DNA of 64,000 nt. Source: an uncultured Prevotellaceae bacterium. GTDB lineage: Bacteria; Bacteroidota; Bacteroidia; Bacteroidales; Bacteroidaceae. Within the stretch, counting starts at the first letter, position 1. Every line of letters starts with the position of its first letter. The stretch spans positions 1 to 64,000 of the forward strand of contig CADAKX010000003.1 in NCBI GenBank assembly GCA_902788605.1, in the 5' to 3' direction. Below are positions 43,375 through 53,115 of this stretch, in pieces. Position numbers and translations under genes: made by a program. The notes beneath the pieces were generated by a model. It worked only from the letters and a program-made list of their open reading frames with translations. It was not told the origin of the DNA and made no database searches.

Positions 43375-43382
43375 GCCCAAAG
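43375..43382 (+). promoter_or_regulatory. promoter -7 box of the nqr operon
   Basis: TAATTTTG, 25 bases before the nqrA ATG. Confidence 0.55.
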
Positions 43383-43407
43383 AGATAATCAAACCAATTT
43401 TATTAAT

Positions 43408-44751
43408 ATGGCAAATGTTATTAGGCTACGCAAAGGCTTAGACATTCACCTTCAAGGAAAAGCTGAGGAAACGAAAATGAACCTCAAGTCGAACGGGCAT
43501 TTTGCTTTGGTGCCTGACGATTTCGAAGGCGTCGTTCCCAAGGTTGTCGTACGTGAAGGCGATGTAGTCAAAGCCGGGGATGCCTTGTTCGTCAACAAGC
43601 TCTATCCCGAAGTTCGTTTCGCCTCGCCTGTCAGCGGTAAAGTGACCGCAGTAGAGCGTGGTGAGCGTCGCAAGGTGCTCTGCGTGAAGGTAGAGGCCGA
43701 CAGTCAGCAACAGTATGTGGATTTTGGTAAGAAGGACGTGCAGAAGATGGATGGCAAAGCTGTCATCGACGTGCTGCTCGAGGCTGGTCTCTTTGGATAT
43801 ATCGACCAGCTGCCTTATGCCATCTCTACTAATCCTTCGGTGATGCCGAAGGCTATCTTCGTTTCAGCTCTGCGTGACAAGCCTCTGGCTGGTAGCTTTG
43901 AGTTTGAGGTGAAGGGTCAGGAGGCTGACTTCCAGACAGGTCTTACTGCTCTCTCAAAGATCGCAAAGACGTATCTGGGTGTAGGCGTTGGCTCATGTCT
44001 TGAGAACATGAAGGACGTAGAGGTGAACATCTTCAAGGGTAAGTGTCCTGCAGGTAACGTGGGCGTACAAGTGAACAACATTGACCCAGTGAACAAGGGT
44101 GAGGTAGTGTGGACCATCGGTGACCCCTCTGTGGTACTCTTCATCGGTCGTCTGCTGAATACAGGTAAGGTTGACCTGACTCGTACCGTAGCTCTTTGCG
44201 GTAGCGAGGTGAAGAAGCCCTGCTACGTGGATATGCTGGTTGGCGAGGAACTCTCTACGCTGCTCTCTAACAGCTTTGATGCCGATCACTCGGTACGCAT
44301 TATCAACGGTAACGTGCTGACGGGCCGCATCGCAACGAAGGATAGCTTCTTGGGTGCTCACAGTTCAGAGATTACTGTGATTCCTGAGGGTGACGACAAC
44401 AACGAGATGCTGGGATGGATCATGCCCCGCTTCGGTCAGTTCTCTGTGAACCGCAGCTACTTCTCTTGGCTCTTTGGCAAGAAGGAATATGCTCTGGATG
44501 CCCGTGTGAAGGGTGGCGAGCGTCACATGATTATGAGTGGCGAGTATGACAAGGTGCTGCCTATGGATATCTATGGAGAGTACCTCATCAAAGCTATCAT
44601 CGCCGGCGACATTGACAAGATGGAGCAGCTGGGTATCTATGAGGTGGCTCCTGAGGACTTTGCTCTGGCTGAGTTTGTAGACTCTTCAAAGTTGGAACTC
44701 CAGCGCATTGTCCGCGAGGGATTGAATAATTTACGTAAAGAAAACGCATAA
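43408..44751 (+). CDS. nqrA: Na+-translocating NADH:quinone reductase subunit A
   Basis: 447 residues from the ATG at 43408 (MANVIRLRKGLDIHLQGKAE); the frame upstream is untranslated spacer. The barrel-sandwich start (GLDIHLQGKA, VVVREGDVVKAGDALF) and the C-terminal helical part are typical of NqrA, the cytoplasmic subunit involved in quinone binding. First gene of a complete six-gene operon; nqrB follows after 5 bases. Confidence 0.93.
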   Translation: MANVIRLRKGLDIHLQGKAEETKMNLKSNGHFALVPDDFEGVVPKVVVREGDVVKAGDALFVNKLYPEVRFASPVSGKVTAVERGERRKVLCVKVEADSQQQYVDFGKKDVQKMDGKAVIDVLLEAGLFGYIDQLPYAISTNPSVMPKAIFVSALRDKPLAGSFEFEVKGQEADFQTGLTALSKIAKTYLGVGVGSCLENMKDVEVNIFKGKCPAGNVGVQVNNIDPVNKGEVVWTIGDPSVVLFIGRLLNTGKVDLTRTVALCGSEVKKPCYVDMLVGEELSTLLSNSFDADHSVRIINGNVLTGRIATKDSFLGAHSSEITVIPEGDDNNEMLGWIMPRFGQFSVNRSYFSWLFGKKEYALDARVKGGERHMIMSGEYDKVLPMDIYGEYLIKAIIAGDIDKMEQLGIYEVAPEDFALAEFVDSSKLELQRIVREGLNNLRKENA

Positions 44752-44756
44752 CGACG

Positions 44757-45899
44757 ATGAAAGCACTAAGAAATTATCTCAATAAGATAAAACCCGCCTT
44801 CGAGAAGGAGGGTAAGCTGCACGCTTTCCGTAGCCTCTTCGATGGTTTTGAGACCTTCCTCTTTGTGCCCAACACAACGGCCAAGAAGGGTGTCCACATC
44901 CACGATGCTATCGACTCGAAGCGTATTATGAGTATGGTGGTCATCGCCTTGATGCCTGCTATGCTGTTTGGTATGTATAACGTTGGTTATCAGAATGCTA
45001 TCGCTTCTGGACTGAACGCTTCCTTTATGGATATGTTCATCTTCGGTCTGCTGGCTGTACTGCCAAAGATTCTGGTTTCCTATGTTGTTGGTCTGGGTAT
45101 TGAGTTTGCGTGGGCTCAGTGGAAGAACGAAGAGATTCAGGAGGGTTTTCTTGTATCAGGTATCCTCATTCCTCTGATTGTTCCCGTTAACCTGCCTCTG
45201 TGGATGCTGGCTATCGCCGTTGCCTTCGCAGTTATCATCGGTAAGGAGATTTTCGGTGGCACAGGTATGAATATCTTTAATCCTGCTTTGCTCTGCCGCG
45301 CATTCCTCTTCTTCGCTTATCCCCAGAAGATGACGGGCGACCAGGCTTGGATTGCTGACAGCCCCATCTTCGGTTTTGGTGGTCAGGTGCCCGATGGCTT
45401 CTCTGGCGCTACACCGCTGGCCAACCTTAGCGACTATACCTTCACGATGGATGCCGTTTACGGTTTGATTCCTGGTTCTATTGGTGAGACCAGCGTTATT
45501 GCTATCGCCATTGGTGCCGTGATCCTGCTCGTAACGGGCATCGCTTCTTGGAAGACTATGCTGAGCGTCTTTGTGGGTGGTATTCTCACTGGCCTGATGT
45601 TTGAGAACCTTGAGATGACACCTATCCACTGGTATGAGCACATCGCACTGGGTGGCTTCTGCTTCGGTGCTGTGTTTATGGCAACCGATCCTGTGACCTC
45701 ATGCCGCACCGAGTGTGGTAAGTGGATCTACGGTTTCCTGATTGGTGCCGTTGCCATCGTGGTTCGCGTGATGAACCCTGGTTTCCCCGAGGGTATGATG
45801 CTGGCTATTCTGTTGATGAATATGTTTGCTCCTGCTATTGACTACTTTGTAGTGGACCGCAATATCTCGAAACGTTTGAAGAGAGGAGGTACAAAATGA
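44757..45899 (+). CDS. nqrB: Na+-NQR subunit B
   Basis: 380 residues, multiple membrane helices. The covalent FMN site DGFSGATPLANL (Thr of SGAT) is intact near residue 220, and GGTGMNIFNPALLCRAFLFF is the conserved helix of the NqrB/RnfD family. Its end overlaps the nqrC start by four bases. It forms part of the ion channel. Confidence 0.94.
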   Translation: MKALRNYLNKIKPAFEKEGKLHAFRSLFDGFETFLFVPNTTAKKGVHIHDAIDSKRIMSMVVIALMPAMLFGMYNVGYQNAIASGLNASFMDMFIFGLLAVLPKILVSYVVGLGIEFAWAQWKNEEIQEGFLVSGILIPLIVPVNLPLWMLAIAVAFAVIIGKEIFGGTGMNIFNPALLCRAFLFFAYPQKMTGDQAWIADSPIFGFGGQVPDGFSGATPLANLSDYTFTMDAVYGLIPGSIGETSVIAIAIGAVILLVTGIASWKTMLSVFVGGILTGLMFENLEMTPIHWYEHIALGGFCFGAVFMATDPVTSCRTECGKWIYGFLIGAVAIVVRVMNPGFPEGMMLAILLMNMFAPAIDYFVVDRNISKRLKRGGTK

Positions 45900-46507
45900 A
45901 ACTGAATACAAATTCTAACGCGTACATTATTATATATAGCGCGATTATGGTGCTCATCGTAGCATTCCTGCTGGCTTTTGTCTCTCAGACGCTGAAGCCC
46001 ATGCAGGACAAGAACGTGGCTCTCGATACTGAGAAGCAGATTCTGAACTCTCTGAACCTGCGCGGACTGAGCGACGACGATGCTCATGCTACTTATGAGA
46101 AGATTGTGAAGTATGACGAGGCTCAGAACGTCTATGTCTGCACACTCGAGAATGGTGACGTGAAGTATGTGCTGCCCCTCAAGGGTCAGGGCATGTGGGG
46201 CGGCATCAGCGCCTTCCTGGCTATCGACAGCGACAAGAATACCGTTTATGGCGCCTACTTCAACCACGAGAGTGAGACTGCTGGTCTGGGTGCTGAGATT
46301 AAGGACAACGCCGCTTGGCAGGCTAAGTTCCAGGGCAAGAAAATCTTTGCTGACGAGACAAAGGAAACACTGGCCCTGTCTGTAGAGAAAGCTGTCAACA
46401 ATGAGACAACGGTCGATGCCGTAACTGGTGCTACCGTTACTTCTACGGCTGTTAGCAAGATGCTGCAGGAGCAGTTGGCCAAGTATATGGACTTTTTAAA
46501 GAACTAA
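45896..46507 (+). CDS. nqrC: Na+-NQR subunit C
   Basis: 203 residues: one N-terminal membrane helix (about 9-29) and an FMN-binding domain with the flavinylation motif AVTGATVTSTAVS (Thr residue) near residue 180. It passes electrons between NqrF and NqrB in the periplasmic side domain. Confidence 0.93.
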   Translation: MKLNTNSNAYIIIYSAIMVLIVAFLLAFVSQTLKPMQDKNVALDTEKQILNSLNLRGLSDDDAHATYEKIVKYDEAQNVYVCTLENGDVKYVLPLKGQGMWGGISAFLAIDSDKNTVYGAYFNHESETAGLGAEIKDNAAWQAKFQGKKIFADETKETLALSVEKAVNNETTVDAVTGATVTSTAVSKMLQEQLAKYMDFLKN

Positions 46508-46513
46508 TGAACT

Positions 46514-47122
46514 ATGGCACTATTTAGTAAGCAAAATAAAGAGGCGTTCACCAATCCGTTGAACCTCGACCACCCAATCCTCGTGCAGGTTTTGGGTATC
46601 TGCTCGGCGCTTGCTGTGACCAGCCAGTTGAAGCCTGCCATCGTAATGGGCTTGGCTGTGACTGTCATTACGGCTTTTGCCAATGTGATTATCTCTATCA
46701 TCCGCAACACCATCCCTACACGTATCCGTATCGTGGTTCAGCTGGTGGTTGTGGCTGCTCTGGTGACCATCGTCAGTCAGATTCTGAAGGCCTATGTCTA
46801 TGACGTCAGCGTACAGCTCTCTGTCTATGTGGGTCTGATTATTACCAACTGTATCCTGATGGGACGTCTGGAGGCGTTTGCCATGCAGAACAAGCCCTGG
46901 CCTTCGTTCCTCGATGGTGTGGGTAACGGTCTTGGCTATGCCATGATTCTGATTATCGTGGGTGCTGTGCGCGAGTTCTTCGGACGTGGCTCTCTGCTGG
47001 GCTTCCAGATTATTGATTGCAAGGACTTTAATAATGGCATGATGACGATGCCCGCTATGGCTCTGATCCTCGTGGGTATTGTTATCTGGGTACACCGTGC
47101 TTATTTTTATAAGGAGAAGTAA
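46514..47122 (+). CDS. nqrD: Na+-NQR subunit D
   Basis: 202 residues, six hydrophobic segments, NPLNLDHPILVQVLGICSAL start and GLIITNCILMGRLEAFA, the signature of NqrD/RnfE. With NqrE it forms the membrane core that holds an iron centre. Confidence 0.93.
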   Translation: MALFSKQNKEAFTNPLNLDHPILVQVLGICSALAVTSQLKPAIVMGLAVTVITAFANVIISIIRNTIPTRIRIVVQLVVVAALVTIVSQILKAYVYDVSVQLSVYVGLIITNCILMGRLEAFAMQNKPWPSFLDGVGNGLGYAMILIIVGAVREFFGRGSLLGFQIIDCKDFNNGMMTMPAMALILVGIVIWVHRAYFYKEK

Positions 47123-47125
47123 ATT

Positions 47126-47749
47126 ATGGAACACGCAATATCATTATTCTTCCGTTCGATTTTTGTCGACAACATGATCTTTGCTTTCTTCCTGGGCATG
47201 TGTTCGTTCCTTGCCGTGTCGAAGAATGTGAAGACGTCATTGGGACTGGGTATGGCAGTTACCTTCGTGCTGTTTGTTACCGTACCTGTTGACTATCTGC
47301 TCCAGACCAAGGTGCTCTCTGAGGATGGTATCTTTGGTATGGACCTCTCATATCTGTCGTTCATCCTGTTCATTGCCGTTATCGCCGGTATTGTGCAGTT
47401 GGTTGAGATGATCGTAGAGAAGTACTCACCTTCGCTCTATGCAGCACTGGGTATCTTCCTCCCTCTGATTGCCGTAAACTGTGCCATCATGGGTGCATCG
47501 CTCTTTATGCAGCAGCGCATCCTGCTCGACCCCAGCGAGACTAAGGCTATTACCAGCATTGGTGATGCTGTGGTCTATGCCCTTGGTTCTGGTATCGGCT
47601 GGACATTGGCTATCGTGGCTATGGGTGCCATTCGTGAGAAGATGCAGTATAGCGATGTGCCCAAGCCTCTGCAGGGTCTCGGCATTACGTTTATTACTGT
47701 GGGTCTGATGGCTATGGCCATGATGTGTTTTAGTGGACTTAAAATCTAA
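47126..47749 (+). CDS. nqrE: Na+-NQR subunit E
   Basis: 207 residues, six membrane helices; [20 protein letters not shown] and [16 protein letters not shown] carry the two Cys (near residues 26 and 120) that ligate the intramembrane iron centre shared with NqrD. Confidence 0.93.
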   Translation: MEHAISLFFRSIFVDNMIFAFFLGMCSFLAVSKNVKTSLGLGMAVTFVLFVTVPVDYLLQTKVLSEDGIFGMDLSYLSFILFIAVIAGIVQLVEMIVEKYSPSLYAALGIFLPLIAVNCAIMGASLFMQQRILLDPSETKAITSIGDAVVYALGSGIGWTLAIVAMGAIREKMQYSDVPKPLQGLGITFITVGLMAMAMMCFSGLKI

Positions 47750-47763
47750 GGAGGGCGACAGTT

Positions 47764-48972
47764 ATGTTTATAGTAAATAGTATTATCGTTTTCCTGGTGA
47801 CGATTAATGTGAATATCACCGTGAACGGTGACCGTGTGCTCAACGTACCTCAGGGTAATAACCTGATGGCTACGCTCAACGAGAACGGCATTTTCCTGCC
47901 TTCAGCTTGTGGTGGTAAGGCCAGCTGCGGACAGTGTAAGGTTCAGGTGCTCGAGGGCGGTGGCGAGATTCTCGATTCAGAGAAGCCTCACTTCACACGT
48001 AAGCAGATAAAGGACCATTGGCGCCTGGGTTGCCAGTGCAAAGTTAAGGGTGACCTGAAGATTCACGTTGATGAGTCGATCCTGGGTGTAAAGGAGTACG
48101 AGTGTACCGTTATCTCTAACAAGAACGTGGCTACCTTCATTAAGGAGTTCAAGGTGCAGCTGCCTGCTGGTGCCCACATGGACTTCCTGCCTGGTTCTTA
48201 TGCTCAGATTCGTATTCCTAAGTTTGATTGCATCGACTACGATAAGGACTTCGACAAGAGTCTGATTGGCGACGAGTATCTGCCTGCATGGGAGAAGTTC
48301 GGTCTGTTCCCACTCAAGTGTAAGAACCCCGAGGACACCATCCGTGCTTACTCAATGGCTAACTATCCTGCCGAGGGTGATGTGTTCATGCTGACTGTTC
48401 GTATCGCTACACCTCCTTTCAAGGCCGACCGCAGCGGTTTCATGGATGTAAACCCTGGTATCGCTTCATCTTATATCTTCTCGCTGAAACCGGGCGACAA
48501 GGTAATCATGAGCGGACCTTTCGGCGACTTCCACCCACACTTCGACTCGAAGAAGGAGATGATTTGGGTTGGTGGTGGTGCCGGTATGGCTCCTCTTCGT
48601 GCTCAGATCATGCACATGACCAAGACGCTGCACACCACCGATCGCGAGATGCACTACTTCTATGGTGCACGTGCGCTGAACGAGGTGTTCTATCTCGAGG
48701 ATTTCCTCGGACTGGAGAAGGAGTACCCCAACTTCCACTTCCACCTGGCTTTGGACCGTCCAGACCCTGCAGCCGATGCAGCTGGCGTAAAGTACACACC
48801 AGGATTTGTTCACAACGTGATGTTCGAGACCTATCTGAAGGACCACGAAGCTCCCGAGGATATCGAGTACTACATGTGCGGCCCTGGCCCAATGTCGAAG
48901 GCCGTTGTGGGTATGCTCGACTCTCTCGGCGTAGATCCCGAGTCAATCATGTACGATAACTTTGGTGGATAA
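47764..48972 (+). CDS. nqrF: Na+-NQR subunit F (NADH-oxidising)
   Basis: 402 residues. A short N-terminal hydrophobic stretch (2-16) leads almost directly into the 2Fe-2S ferredoxin domain (SACGGKASCGQC, then RLGCQCKV), then FAD (RAYSMANYP) and NADH (GGGAGMAPLR, YYMCGPGPM) domains. The helix-to-ferredoxin linker is about 20 residues shorter than I expect for NqrF. All catalytic motifs are present. A terminator follows at 49050. Confidence 0.92.
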   Translation: MFIVNSIIVFLVTINVNITVNGDRVLNVPQGNNLMATLNENGIFLPSACGGKASCGQCKVQVLEGGGEILDSEKPHFTRKQIKDHWRLGCQCKVKGDLKIHVDESILGVKEYECTVISNKNVATFIKEFKVQLPAGAHMDFLPGSYAQIRIPKFDCIDYDKDFDKSLIGDEYLPAWEKFGLFPLKCKNPEDTIRAYSMANYPAEGDVFMLTVRIATPPFKADRSGFMDVNPGIASSYIFSLKPGDKVIMSGPFGDFHPHFDSKKEMIWVGGGAGMAPLRAQIMHMTKTLHTTDREMHYFYGARALNEVFYLEDFLGLEKEYPNFHFHLALDRPDPAADAAGVKYTPGFVHNVMFETYLKDHEAPEDIEYYMCGPGPMSKAVVGMLDSLGVDPESIMYDNFGG

Positions 48973-49049
48973 TGCACGACAACTTTGGCGATATTTAACG
49001 TCGCCTGAAGATTGTTAGGAAAGGCTGATTTCCGCAAAAATATGATAAG

Positions 49050-49085
49050 GTTGCCAATGCGTTTTGCGTGTTGGCAACTTTTTTT
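49050..49085 (+). terminator. terminator of the nqr operon
   Basis: GTTGCCAA...TTGGCAAC stem with inner GC pairs, followed by seven T. Confidence 0.85.
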
Positions 49086-49140
49086 GTGCATAATGTTAAG
49101 TTTTTGTTTGCAAATTGGTTAATAGTTCATTTTTTTTAGT

Positions 49141-49148
49141 TAACTTTG
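49141..49148 (+). promoter_or_regulatory. promoter -7 box of the kinase fusion gene
   Basis: TAACTTTG, 21 bases before the ATG at 49170. Confidence 0.55.
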
Positions 49149-49169
49149 CACAACAAAACTAATAATACT

Positions 49170-51113
49170 ATGTTGAAGCTATTTGTGCCAGGCAGATTGT
49201 GCCTGTTTGGAGAACATACCGACTGGGCGGGACACTATAGAACGATGAACGCCGACGTCCTTCCTGGAGCTGCCATCGTGACCGGTATTGAGCAAGGCAT
49301 CTATGCGGAGGTAGAGAAATCGCCAGTGTTCGAGATGTATAGTACTGTGCTCGAGATGGACAACGTATGGACCGACTTCTCGTGTCCCATGGACGAACAG
49401 GAGTTGAAGCGCGTGGCTCGTTCTGGCGACTTCTTCCGCTATTGTGCCGGTGTGGCCTCTTATATGCTCGAGTGGTATAAGGTGGGTGGCGTGCGCATCA
49501 CCATTACCGATATGACGCTGCCCATGAAGAGTGGCTTGTCATCCTCGGCAGCCATCTGCGTCCTGGTGGCTCGTGCCTTCAACCTGATATATAAGTTGAA
49601 CCTTAACACTATGGGCGAGATGAATATCGCCTATGTGGGTGAGCTTCGCACCTCTTCTCGTTGCGGACGTCTGGACCAGGCGTGTGCCTTTGGCGTGAAA
49701 CCCAACCTGATGACCTTTGATGGTGATGAGATTGAGGTGCAGACTCTGAACGTCAAGAAGCCCCTCTATTGGGTCTTTGCCGACCTGTGTGCCGAGAAGA
49801 ATACCATTAAGATTCTGGCCGACCTGAACAAGGCCTACCCATTCCCATCCAACGAAAAAGAAAGACTGCTACATGACGCCCTGGGTGCCAAGAATACAGA
49901 GTTCGTGCAACGGGCTATCAAGTATATGGCCAACGGAGAGGTGGAACAACTGGGACATCTGATGACCGAGACCGAAGAGGTGTTTAATGCCCAGGTGGCA
50001 CCCATGTGTCCGGAAGAGCTCACAGCCCCCAGACTGCGTGCTGTGCTCAACGACGAGCACGTCAAAGCGCTGACCCTCGGTGGCAAGGGTGTAGGTTCTC
50101 ACGGCGACGGCTCTGTGCAGTTCCTGACCAAAGATCCTGAGTGCCAGCAGCAGCTCATAGACTATCTGAACAGTAAGGGCATGCGAGCCTATCGCCTCAC
50201 CATTAAGCCCGTTCATACAGTTCGCAAGGCTATCATCCCCGTGGCAGGCTTTGGTACCCGACTTTATCCGGCCACCCGTTGTCTTAAGAAAGATTTCTTC
50301 CCCATACCTTGTCCTGATGGTATGGTGCGCCCCGTGATTCTCATCCTGCTCGAGGAACTTATCCAGAGCGGCATCGAGGATATTTGCTTGGTACTGGGCA
50401 GCGATGAGGAGCGCCAGTTGTATCGCGACTTCTTCGAACGTCCGCTGAGTTCGGAGCACTTCAACAAACTGAATGCCGAGTCGCAGGAATACGAGAACAG
50501 GATTCTGGATATCGGTAAGCACCTGCATTATGTGACACAGAAGGAAAAGCGTGGCTTTGGCCATGCAGTCTATCAGGCTGCAGGCTTTGCCAAGGGCGAG
50601 CCCGTGCTGCTGATGCTGGGCGATACCCTGAGCCGTTCATTGACCAACAAGCCCTGCGCCCTGCAGCTGATTGAGGCCTACGAACGCTATAACAAACTGC
50701 TGCTGGGTGTCTATCCCGTGCCATTGTCCACGGTGAGTCACTTTGGCATCATGAGTGGTGTTTGGGAGGATAAGGACGAACGTGTGCTTCGTGTGAAGAC
50801 TTTCGTGGAGAAGCCCAAGGCCAGCTATGCCGAGGAGTTTCTTGGCGTGAAGAACAAGGCTGGCGATAAGGAGTACTGTTCGGTCTTTGGCCAGTATATC
50901 CTGACCCCAGAGGTGTTTATGCAACTGAGAGAAGACATAGCCGAAGCCGATGCCGCTGGTGATAAGACCAAGGAGATAGAACTCACATCGGCGCTGGAGG
51001 CCGTGCGCAGTCGCTCTGGTATGATTGGCTTGCGCCTCAAGGGACTCCGCTATGATATGGGAAATCCTGCTGCCCTGGTGGAAACGGTGACGGAATATTC
51101 TAAAAAGTTATAA
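49170..51113 (+). CDS. bifunctional GHMP sugar kinase / nucleotidyltransferase
   Basis: 647 residues from the ATG at 49170 (MLKLFVPGRLCLFGEHTDWA). The N-terminal half is a galactokinase-like GHMP kinase: LPMKSGLSSSAAICVL at about 120 and TLGGKGVGSHGDGSVQFL near 310. The C-terminal half (from about 352) is a GalU-type UTP:sugar-1-phosphate uridylyltransferase: AIIPVAGFGTRLYPATRCLK, FVEKPK. The two steps (sugar to sugar-1-phosphate to NDP-sugar) would be consecutive, as in the fucose salvage enzyme Fkp but with domain order reversed. The sugar cannot be told from sequence; galactose or arabinose types are candidates. Confidence 0.82.
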   Translation: MLKLFVPGRLCLFGEHTDWAGHYRTMNADVLPGAAIVTGIEQGIYAEVEKSPVFEMYSTVLEMDNVWTDFSCPMDEQELKRVARSGDFFRYCAGVASYMLEWYKVGGVRITITDMTLPMKSGLSSSAAICVLVARAFNLIYKLNLNTMGEMNIAYVGELRTSSRCGRLDQACAFGVKPNLMTFDGDEIEVQTLNVKKPLYWVFADLCAEKNTIKILADLNKAYPFPSNEKERLLHDALGAKNTEFVQRAIKYMANGEVEQLGHLMTETEEVFNAQVAPMCPEELTAPRLRAVLNDEHVKALTLGGKGVGSHGDGSVQFLTKDPECQQQLIDYLNSKGMRAYRLTIKPVHTVRKAIIPVAGFGTRLYPATRCLKKDFFPIPCPDGMVRPVILILLEELIQSGIEDICLVLGSDEERQLYRDFFERPLSSEHFNKLNAESQEYENRILDIGKHLHYVTQKEKRGFGHAVYQAAGFAKGEPVLLMLGDTLSRSLTNKPCALQLIEAYERYNKLLLGVYPVPLSTVSHFGIMSGVWEDKDERVLRVKTFVEKPKASYAEEFLGVKNKAGDKEYCSVFGQYILTPEVFMQLREDIAEADAAGDKTKEIELTSALEAVRSRSGMIGLRLKGLRYDMGNPAALVETVTEYSKKL

Positions 51114-51151
51114 ATAGGACTTTAAAATTTTGCGTTTACGTCATTTTGCAG

Positions 51152-51159
51152 TACCTTTG
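51152..51159 (+). promoter_or_regulatory. promoter -7 box of the map-tsaD-pncC genes
   Basis: TACCTTTG, 22 bases before the map ATG. Confidence 0.6.
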
Positions 51160-51181
51160 CACCAACAATTAAATACAGGAT

Positions 51182-52039
51182 ATGGCAAAAAAACGCAGAT
51201 GGCACTGTCAGCCAGGACAGGAGCCTACTGAATTTGATAAAAAAATTATGTATTGGGAGAGTAAGGGCAAGTTGGTTCCCACTCCCGATCTCATCAAGAC
51301 TCCCGAGCAGATAGAGGGCATTCGTCGCGCTGGCGTGATTAATACTGGCGTGCTGGATGCTGTGGCTGCCGAGATTCACGCTGGCATGAATACCCTCGAG
51401 ATTGACAAAATTTGTCGTGCCTATTGCGAAGAGCACGACGCAATCCCTGCCTGTCTCAACTATGAGGGTTTCCCCATGAGCGTGTGTACCAGTATCAACG
51501 AGGTGGTGTGTCACGGTATTCCCAAGGAGGAGGATGTGCTTGAAGAGGGTGACATCATCAATGTAGATTTCACCACCATCAAAGACGGCTATTATGCCGA
51601 TGCCTCACGTATGTTTATCATTGGCAAGACGACACCCGAGAAAGAGCAGTTGGTGCGTGTGGCCAAGGAGTGTCTGGAGATAGGCATGGAGGCCGCCAAG
51701 CCTTGGGGCTTTGTGGGCGACATCGGTCATGCCATCAAGAAGCATTGCAAGAAATACGGCTATGGCATCGTGAAGGACCTGGCTGGCCACGGCGTTGGCT
51801 TGAAGTTCCACGAGGAGCCCGAGGTCGACCACGACAGCTATCGTGGCACGGGCATGTTGCTGGTGCCCGGCATGGTGTTTACTATTGAGCCGATGATTAA
51901 CATGGGTACTTGGCGCGTGTTTATCGATGCCGACGATCCATATGGTTGGGAGGTGATAACAGAAGACGAGAAGCCCAGCGCCCAGTGGGAGCACACATTG
52001 CTGATGACCGAGCACGGCGTTGAGGTGTTAACTTATTAA
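51182..52039 (+). CDS. map: methionine aminopeptidase, type I
   Basis: 285 residues with a basic N-terminal extension (MAKKRRWHCQPGQEPTEFDK) before the catalytic core. Metal ligands are in INVDFTTIKDGYYADASRMF (two Asp), GHGVGLKFHEEP (His) and FTIEPMINMG (Glu); the last Glu is in EHTLLMTEHGVEV. It removes N-terminal Met from new proteins. It precedes tsaD by about 40 bases in the same orientation. Confidence 0.95.
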   Translation: MAKKRRWHCQPGQEPTEFDKKIMYWESKGKLVPTPDLIKTPEQIEGIRRAGVINTGVLDAVAAEIHAGMNTLEIDKICRAYCEEHDAIPACLNYEGFPMSVCTSINEVVCHGIPKEEDVLEEGDIINVDFTTIKDGYYADASRMFIIGKTTPEKEQLVRVAKECLEIGMEAAKPWGFVGDIGHAIKKHCKKYGYGIVKDLAGHGVGLKFHEEPEVDHDSYRGTGMLLVPGMVFTIEPMINMGTWRVFIDADDPYGWEVITEDEKPSAQWEHTLLMTEHGVEVLTY

Positions 52040-52080
52040 AGTCGGGATACCGGAATGTCGGAATGACGACAATAGAAGAA

Positions 52081-53109
52081 ATGGAAAAAGACATTTATAT
52101 ATTAGGTATTGAGTCCAGCTGTGACGACACATCGGCTGCCGTCCTGAAGAATGGCGTGCTGCTGTCGAATGTGACCGCCTCGCAGGCCGTCCACGAGGCT
52201 TATGGCGGCGTGGTGCCCGAGTTGGCTTCGCGTGCCCACCAACAGAATGTGGTGCCCGTGGTCGACCAGGCCATCAAGCGTGCCGGCATCACCAAGGAGA
52301 TGCTGAGTGCTGTGGCCTTTACGCGCGGTCCTGGCTTGATGGGTTCGCTGCTCGTAGGTGTCAGCTTTGCCAAGGGTTTTGCCCGTTCGCTGGGCATTCC
52401 CATGATTGATGTCAACCACCTGCAGGGTCACGTAATGGCTCATTTCATCGATGGTGGCGAGGGTGATTTCAATCCGCCGCCCCTGCCGTTTCTGTGCTTA
52501 CTGGTGAGTGGTGGCAACTCACAGATTGTGTTGGTGCGCGCCTATAACGATATGGAAGTGCTGGGTCAGACCATCGACGATGCTGCAGGCGAAGCCATTG
52601 ACAAGTGTTCAAAGGTGATGGGACTGGGCTATCCCGGTGGTCCTATCATTGACCGACTGGCACGTCAGGGCAACCCCAAGGCCTATCAGTTCTCTGAGCC
52701 CCAGATACCAGGCCTCGACTATAGTTTCTCGGGCCTGAAGACCTCGTTCCTCTATAACCTGCGCAAGTGGGTGGAGGACGACCCAGACTTTGTGGAGCAT
52801 CACAAGGAAGACCTGGCCGCATCGCTGGAGTGGACCATCGTCGATATTCTGATGAAGAAGTTGCGCCTGGCTGTGAAGCAAACCGGCATCAAACATGTGG
52901 CCGTGGCAGGTGGCGTGAGTGCCAACAACGGCCTGCGCAATGCTTTCCAAGACCATGCGCGCCGCTATGGCTGGACGATCTATATTCCCAAGTTCAGCTA
53001 TACCACCGATAATGCCGCCATGATTGGCATTGTGGGCTATAAGAAATTCCAGGATGGTGACTTCTGTGAGATTGACGCACCAGCCTTTTCAAAAGTAACT
53101 TTTAAGTAA
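52081..53109 (+). CDS. tsaD: tRNA N6-adenosine threonylcarbamoyltransferase
   Basis: 342 residues from the ATG at 52081 (MEKDIYILGIESSCDDTSAA); an ATG at 52063 is possible. ASKH-fold motifs: GIESSCDDT, VNHLQGHVMAHF (metal His pair), LVSGGNSQIVL, VAGGVSANNGLR. It makes the t6A modification at position 37 of ANN-decoding tRNAs. Confidence 0.95.
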   Translation: MEKDIYILGIESSCDDTSAAVLKNGVLLSNVTASQAVHEAYGGVVPELASRAHQQNVVPVVDQAIKRAGITKEMLSAVAFTRGPGLMGSLLVGVSFAKGFARSLGIPMIDVNHLQGHVMAHFIDGGEGDFNPPPLPFLCLLVSGGNSQIVLVRAYNDMEVLGQTIDDAAGEAIDKCSKVMGLGYPGGPIIDRLARQGNPKAYQFSEPQIPGLDYSFSGLKTSFLYNLRKWVEDDPDFVEHHKEDLAASLEWTIVDILMKKLRLAVKQTGIKHVAVAGGVSANNGLRNAFQDHARRYGWTIYIPKFSYTTDNAAMIGIVGYKKFQDGDFCEIDAPAFSKVTFK

Positions 53110-53115
53110 AGAGAT

